NCBI GenBank assembly: GCA_964406105.1
Contig: CAYOQK010000008.1
Location: 1-9,074 of the forward strand
Origin: WGAB01 sp964406105
GTDB taxonomy: Bacteria; Hydrothermota; Hydrothermia; WGAB01
DNA: 9,074 bases
Direction of reading: 5' to 3'
Position numbers and translations under genes: made by a program. Shown one piece after another: positions 6,601 to 9,074 of the stretch (positions within the stretch are counted from its first letter, which is position 1; each line of letters begins with the position of its first letter). The notes beneath the pieces are model-generated. The model saw only the letters and a list, made by a program, of their open reading frames with translations. It was not told where the DNA came from and did not search any database.

Positions 6601-7585
6601 CTACACCGTCACTCTGCAGGGTTCGGACCTGCAACCGGTTTTGGCCCTGGGCTATCAAGCCGATGAACCACGCACCTATGTGTCTTGTGCCGGAGGGGTC
6701 CTCTCGTACCTGCATCCCGGAGACCTTTACTTCCGGGGGTGGGCCTCCGGGGATCCACCCTCAGTCACCCTTATGCCCCCTTACGTTCCGGACACCGCCT
6801 TTCCAGCCCGGATCGTGGCCTACAGCCTTACACCCCACGAGGCCTCGGTGGCCGGCCGCACCGGTTGGCGAGATAGCCTCACCCTGGTGCCCGGTGCCCT
6901 GCCCCAGGACACCACCGGGCCCCGAATCCGGTTGTTCTGGGGAGGCCAAGAGCTGCAAGACTCGGCCCTGGTGCCTTCCCACTTCTTGCTCTCCGTGGAG
7001 GTGGAGGACTCCCACGGTGTGTACCTGGGTACCGACACGCTGCTCACCGGCGAACTGGGCCTGATGCTCCAGGTGGATGATCAGCAGCCCATGAACCTGG
7101 CCCCGTTGTTCTACTACTTGGACGGCACGGCCACCCGCGGGCGTGCCCTGGTTTCCCTGGCCTTTGATGAGGCAGGAGGCCATACCCTTCGGGTGGTGGC
7201 CTACGACAACCTGGTGGTGGGGGATCCGGTGGATCCCCTGTCCCACCGTTCCCAGAAACAGGTGGTGGTCCTCGTGCCTGCCACGGGCCAGCACCTGCAA
7301 CGGGTATTGGCCTACCCCAACCCTTGGCGGGGCCAAGGGCCCGTACACTTCACCTTTTACCTCACCCAGAACGCCCACCGGGTAAGGGTGAAACTCTACA
7401 CGGTGCGAGGCCGGCTCATATGGTCTACGGAGACCACCGGCGTGGAAGGGTTCAACGATGTGGTGTGGGACGGACGTGATCTTTCGGGTGACATCCCCGC
7501 AAACGGCCTGTATTATTTCAAAGTGGAGGCCGAAACCAACGGTGAACAGGTTTCACAGGTTGAAAAACTCCTGATTTTGCGATGA
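3638..7585 (+). CDS. Secreted C25 (gingipain-family) cysteine peptidase, PorU-like, with FlgD/T9SS-like C-terminal domain
   Basis: The 1315-residue protein starts with a signal peptide (hydrophobic 6-19, cleavage likely after LNA at 21). An N-terminal beta-rich region includes WIRIPVVEPGVYAVTYEDL at 242-260, then DGDDGVFGPGDTLFFYN; this is the layout seen before the catalytic domain of the type IX secretion sortase PorU. The C25 domain spans about 600-967: VDLLIVAPRDF at 601, VGDGTYDY at 687-694, the catalytic His in FGHGNP (H850), the catalytic Cys in IIASCKTGAFD (C884), and LGDPSLPL at 958-965. Beta-sandwich material follows. The last 94 residues (AYPNPWRG at 1225, VKLYTVRGRLIW, VWDGRDLSG, NGLYYFKVEA) form a FlgD-Ig/T9SS-type sorting domain. 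PorU cleaves T9SS signals and attaches cargo to the cell surface. Whether this is a sortase or a general secreted peptidase cannot be settled, since no other T9SS gene is visible. It overlaps both neighbours. Confidence 0.88.
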   Translation: MNNRHLALLLAGGLLLGHLNAWPHPEVQITEVQSSVQGVSFVFHLTTLDTQRLWFHQQVYLKLGEGDRPASTQIGDPLLPVYEVPVAVPPGHRAVLARVEVLEETRLSLSAPLMTYGGFSHDGLELQPGPPPTKSPFPDRWVLPLETALRRHLKYTLVPVAPLRWDHGALRVARQIRITLRFEADPNLAQRERPYHGPDPFTGLHQRTVINPEGVQAWQLDLSLPQRTPLLGQNPFATASAWIRIPVVEPGVYAVTYEDLQATGVPGPFVSAGVNLFSLGPDTLPSRVDNTQIPTFQPVAFLLKDGDDGVFGPGDTLFFYNSGTSLYRWGSTDWTFYRNPYTDTAVFWLALGSEEPSSQVEEVQTPEWGDFPYPGPYIAFARHERELINIAKKGLWWQGEALLRNQGSSTTELQISMSLDPPPLPDTTALVRCQVIGAENTERIMELWVNDSLVQQVTFSGIRSRLLEAQVPTAPQYTLRVVLRASQNTGESDLAYLDFVEVKYPTRKATPNHRVFLSEGDVYGPVDLVFPVPSARWILEISPQEGELLPRFHRPVALGDTAVGIRTSSAAAVYIPIRSVHRPLTLEWRSTFSLRDWGQGVDLLIVAPRDFLSTLEPLIQWKKQNLYLFDEASGTWLKQGGRLRTVAIEDVFQEFGYGVRDPAALHYFVKHAYLYAPEPAPTYLLLVGDGTYDYRNLLGTGGNLIPPYEPFATLQLNETSPMGAWDGYFAEFTGDRYSELLVGRLPVRTRQELSAVIQKILAYEQGETNGPWRNRVVLVADDDYWGDLCRGELMHTQDSDEIFREEIPRSMETRTLYLIEYPHSVRSLVGRELFLQYLNEGSLIFNVFGHGNPIIVFHEGAFSVESYGRVNAGRKNPLVIIASCKTGAFDRTEPAHVVGEYLAVAPAGIATISATTVSYASSNASYAQAMIGLALDGQPHPLGELEEYGKNNRYYVLLGDPSLPLQRPADEISVALSPPTDTLQAYNFYTVTLQGSDLQPVLALGYQADEPRTYVSCAGGVLSYLHPGDLYFRGWASGDPPSVTLMPPYVPDTAFPARIVAYSLTPHEASVAGRTGWRDSLTLVPGALPQDTTGPRIRLFWGGQELQDSALVPSHFLLSVEVEDSHGVYLGTDTLLTGELGLMLQVDDQQPMNLAPLFYYLDGTATRGRALVSLAFDEAGGHTLRVVAYDNLVVGDPVDPLSHRSQKQVVVLVPATGQHLQRVLAYPNPWRGQGPVHFTFYLTQNAHRVRVKLYTVRGRLIWSTETTGVEGFNDVVWDGRDLSGDIPANGLYYFKVEAETNGEQVSQVEKLLILR

Positions 7586-8022
7586 TGAACCCCTTTGGTG
7601 CACAAAACGAAGGAACACAGGTCATGACCCCAGTAGAAACCATCCTGGGCACGGGCGCCTATATGGAGGGCATCCTGCGGGTGCAGGGAGATGCCCGCAT
7701 TGAGGGCCATTTCAAGGGCAAGATTCAGGTGGACGGCAACCTCACCGTGGGAGAACACGGCCGCGTGGAGGGCGAGATCTACGCCAAGAACGCTGTGGTC
7801 AACGGCCACGTAAAGGGTGAACTCTTCGTGGAAGAAAAAGTGGAGTTCCAGGCCAACGCCCGCTTTGAAGGTGAAGTGGAGTGCAAGGGGCTGATCGTGC
7901 ACGATGGCGTAACCTTTGATGGCACCTGCTACATGAGCAAGAAGAAGTCCAAATCCCCCGAATCCCTCCTGGTGGACAACGGAGAGGCCGGTGAACCCAG
8001 CTACGCCCCAGAAACCTCTTAA
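7582..8022 (+). CDS. Bactofilin
   Basis: The 146-residue protein carries a bactofilin (DUF583) core at about 18-118. It starts with ETILGTGAYMEGILRVQGDARIEG and continues in repeated short beta turns (GKIQVDGNLTVGEHG, GEIYAKNAVVNGHVKGEL, GEVECKGLIVHDGVTFDG) that form a right-handed beta-helix. A charged, low-complexity tail (KKKSKSPES to the end) follows, as usual. Bactofilins polymerise without nucleotide and scaffold wall enzymes, stalks or secretion sites at the inner membrane. The ATGA overlap with the peptidase stop suggests coupled translation from 7582. Other in-frame starts are 7585 and 7624; the latter has AAGGA nine bases upstream and would remove 14 residues of the flexible N-terminus. 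Lying next to an exported peptidase and a SPOR lipoprotein, it fits an envelope-organising role (inference). Confidence 0.93.
   Translation: MMNPFGAQNEGTQVMTPVETILGTGAYMEGILRVQGDARIEGHFKGKIQVDGNLTVGEHGRVEGEIYAKNAVVNGHVKGELFVEEKVEFQANARFEGEVECKGLIVHDGVTFDGTCYMSKKKSKSPESLLVDNGEAGEPSYAPETS
7981..7986 (+). promoter_or_regulatory. Ribosome binding site of tatD, inside the bactofilin gene
   Basis: GGAGAG lies four bases before the GTG at 7991 and supports that non-ATG start within the last codons of the bactofilin gene. No ATG lies between there and the first conserved motif. Confidence 0.6.
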
Positions 8023-8815
8023 GTTCTTTGACTCGCATAACCACCTGAACGACCCTGCCTTTGAGGGCGAGTTGGAACTCGTGGTAGCCCGGGCCCTGGA
8101 GGCGGGGGTGAAGGGATTCCTGGTGGTAGGGTACAACGTACCCTCTTCCCAACGGGCTGTGGAACTGGCCGAAACCCTGCCCTGGACCTTCGCCGCCGTG
8201 GGGCTCCATCCCCATGAGGCCCACACCTTTTCCCCGGAACAATTGGCCACCTTACAGCAATTGGCGCGCCACAAACGGGTGGTGGCCATTGGCGAGATCG
8301 GGCTGGACTATCATTACCAACACTCATCGCCCGAAGAGCAACGGCAAGCCCTGGAAGCCCAACTGCACCTGGCCCAAACCCTGCACCTTCCTGTGAGTCT
8401 GCACATCCGTAAAGCCTTTGACGACATGTTTGCCGTGCTCCAAAACTTCCCCCAGGTGACCGGTGTGTTTCACTGCTTCTCTGGAGGCCCCCGGGAGGCA
8501 GAACAGGCCCTTGCCCTGGGCTATTGGATCTCCTACTCCGGGTTTCTCACGTACCGCTCCCGGAAACTGGAAAAGGCCCTGCGACGTATTCCCTTGGATC
8601 GCCTGTTGATAGAAACCGACGCCCCTTATCTGGCCCCAGGCGAATACAAGGGCAGCCGCAACGAACCCGCCTACTTACCGATCACCGCCCGCCGGGTGGC
8701 CGAAGTGCTGGAGGTTCCCCTGGAAACCGTAGCGGAGGCCACCTGGGAAAACGCTCGGCACCTGTTCCGTTTGCCCATCCCACCCTATCACGAAGACGAG
8801 GATACCGAGCCCTAA
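7991..8815 (+). CDS. tatD: TatD-family metal-dependent hydrolase (DNase)
   Basis: The 274-residue protein is a complete TatD-family TIM-barrel hydrolase. Metal ligands and motifs are all visible: FFDSHNHL at 12-19 (H16, H18), AVGLHPHEA at 69-77, AIGEIGLDYHY at 99-109 (E102), LPVSLHIRKA at 133-142 (H138), GVFHCFSGG at 158-166 (H161) and LIETDAPYLAP at 206-216 (D210). TatD enzymes are cytoplasmic 3'-5' exonucleases on single-stranded DNA or RNA, linked to oxidative damage repair; some relatives trim D-aminoacyl-tRNA. The length is about normal. The start is a GTG at 7991, overlapping the bactofilin by 32 bases, with GGAGAG upstream. It is the last gene of the run, and a hairpin follows 39 bases after its stop. 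The exact substrate is not predictable. Confidence 0.94.
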   Translation: MNPATPQKPLKFFDSHNHLNDPAFEGELELVVARALEAGVKGFLVVGYNVPSSQRAVELAETLPWTFAAVGLHPHEAHTFSPEQLATLQQLARHKRVVAIGEIGLDYHYQHSSPEEQRQALEAQLHLAQTLHLPVSLHIRKAFDDMFAVLQNFPQVTGVFHCFSGGPREAEQALALGYWISYSGFLTYRSRKLEKALRRIPLDRLLIETDAPYLAPGEYKGSRNEPAYLPITARRVAEVLEVPLETVAEATWENARHLFRLPIPPYHEDEDTEP

Positions 8816-8854
8816 GCCTCGGTGAATCTTGAGGGGAGTGGTCGGGGACACGGA

Positions 8855-8894
8855 TTGAGGGGGAGGCTTGCCAGCGGGCAGGCCTCCCCCTCAA
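8855..8894. terminator. Hairpin between convergent genes, probable bidirectional terminator
   Basis: TTGAGGGGGAGGC at 8855-8867 pairs perfectly with GCCTCCCCCTCAA at 8882-8894. A further U-G pair (8868/8881) and TGCC (8869-8872) with GGCA (8877-8880) close an AGCG tetraloop, for about 18 paired bases without a bulge. It lies after the tatD stop and four bases from the stop of the opposing gene. Neither direction has a run of T after the stem, so it is not a textbook intrinsic terminator; it may instead block readthrough or protect 3' ends. Confidence 0.7.
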
Positions 8895-8898
8895 AGCC

Positions 8899-9074
8899 TT
8901 ATACCAGGTGGAGCCAGTCGTGGAACAGGAAGTAGATCCGGCCGATGAGCAGAGACACACGGGCCATGATGGTGTATCCAAAGGAGGCCCCGAAGGCCAC
9001 CATGATAAAGGTGATCCCGATTTTGGATAGGACCGCCAGGCCTCCCCGATGTTCCCGTGAGAAGTAGAAGTAAA
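8899..9074 (-). CDS. Membrane protein, C-terminal 57 residues only (cut by window edge)
   Basis: The minus strand is open from the window edge to a TAA at 8901-8899, giving 57 residues in a frame with a membrane-protein composition. A juxtamembrane stretch YFYFSREHRGGLAVLSKIG is followed by a hydrophobic helix (GITFIMVAFGASFGYTIMA, about 19-37). A second, more amphipathic segment (VSLLIGRIYFLFHDWLHLV) ends the protein. The fragment resembles the end of uncharacterised multi-pass inner-membrane proteins I have seen in FCB-type genomes, but I cannot name a family. It converges on tatD with a shared hairpin between them. The overlapping frame on the same strand is rich in Ser, Pro and Trp and looks like a shadow. 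The coding call is moderately secure, the function unknown. Confidence 0.65.
   Translation of the reverse strand, partial: YFYFSREHRGGLAVLSKIGITFIMVAFGASFGYTIMARVSLLIGRIYFLFHDWLHLV

Noticed and set aside
7513..8289. Open frame of 258 codons on the minus strand
   Set aside because: Antisense to the bactofilin and tatD; it mirrors the bactofilin repeats and has no independent signal.

Overview
The window is GC-rich (roughly 60 % by eye), densely coding bacterial DNA. It has one long co-directional gene run on the + strand (419 to 8815), flanked by two minus-strand genes that the window edges cut. No rRNA, tRNA, CRISPR array, insertion sequence or long repeat was seen. Strong AGGAGG-type ribosome binding sites precede several genes. 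The largest gene encodes a gingipain-family (C25) cysteine peptidase built like the type IX secretion sortase PorU, with a FlgD/T9SS-like C-terminal domain. Together with a bactofilin, a SPOR lipoprotein and a heptose phosphatase-type enzyme, this suggests a diderm bacterium of the FCB group or a neighbouring candidate phylum (WOR-3/Hydrothermota, Zixibacteria or Calditrichota type). The phylum guess is inference and weak.

Left edge, 1-366 (minus): the N-terminal part of a lipoate-protein ligase/octanoyltransferase-like protein. It diverges from a + strand gene of unknown function, probably a small outer-membrane beta-barrel (419-910, with an alternative start at 365). A TATAAT box at 406-411 sits just ahead of the ATG at 419, so that gene may be transcribed without a leader.

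Centre, 951-8815 (+): ribosomal protein L31 (rpmE), a SPOR-domain lipoprotein, a RdgB/HAM1 nucleotide-sanitising pyrophosphatase, a GmhB-like HAD phosphatase, a DPM1-like family 2 glycosyltransferase, a 56-residue Trm112/YcaR-like zinc ribbon, the 1315-residue C25 peptidase, a bactofilin and a TatD-family metal-dependent hydrolase. Junctions from rpmE onward range from a 34-base overlap to a 30-base gap, so one polycistronic unit with translational coupling is likely. The cargo mixes housekeeping (translation, nucleotide clean-up, TatD) with envelope work: lipoprotein, sugar phosphate and polyprenol-sugar chemistry, secreted peptidase and cytoskeletal scaffold.

Right edge, 8816-9074: an 18-bp hairpin at 8855-8894 lies between the convergent tatD and a minus-strand membrane protein (8899 to the edge), of which only the last 57 residues are visible.

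No clearly new system stands out. The points most worth a second look are the PorU-like peptidase and its operon partners, the tiny zinc-ribbon gene coupled to it, the symmetric divergent start region and the U-tract-less bidirectional hairpin.
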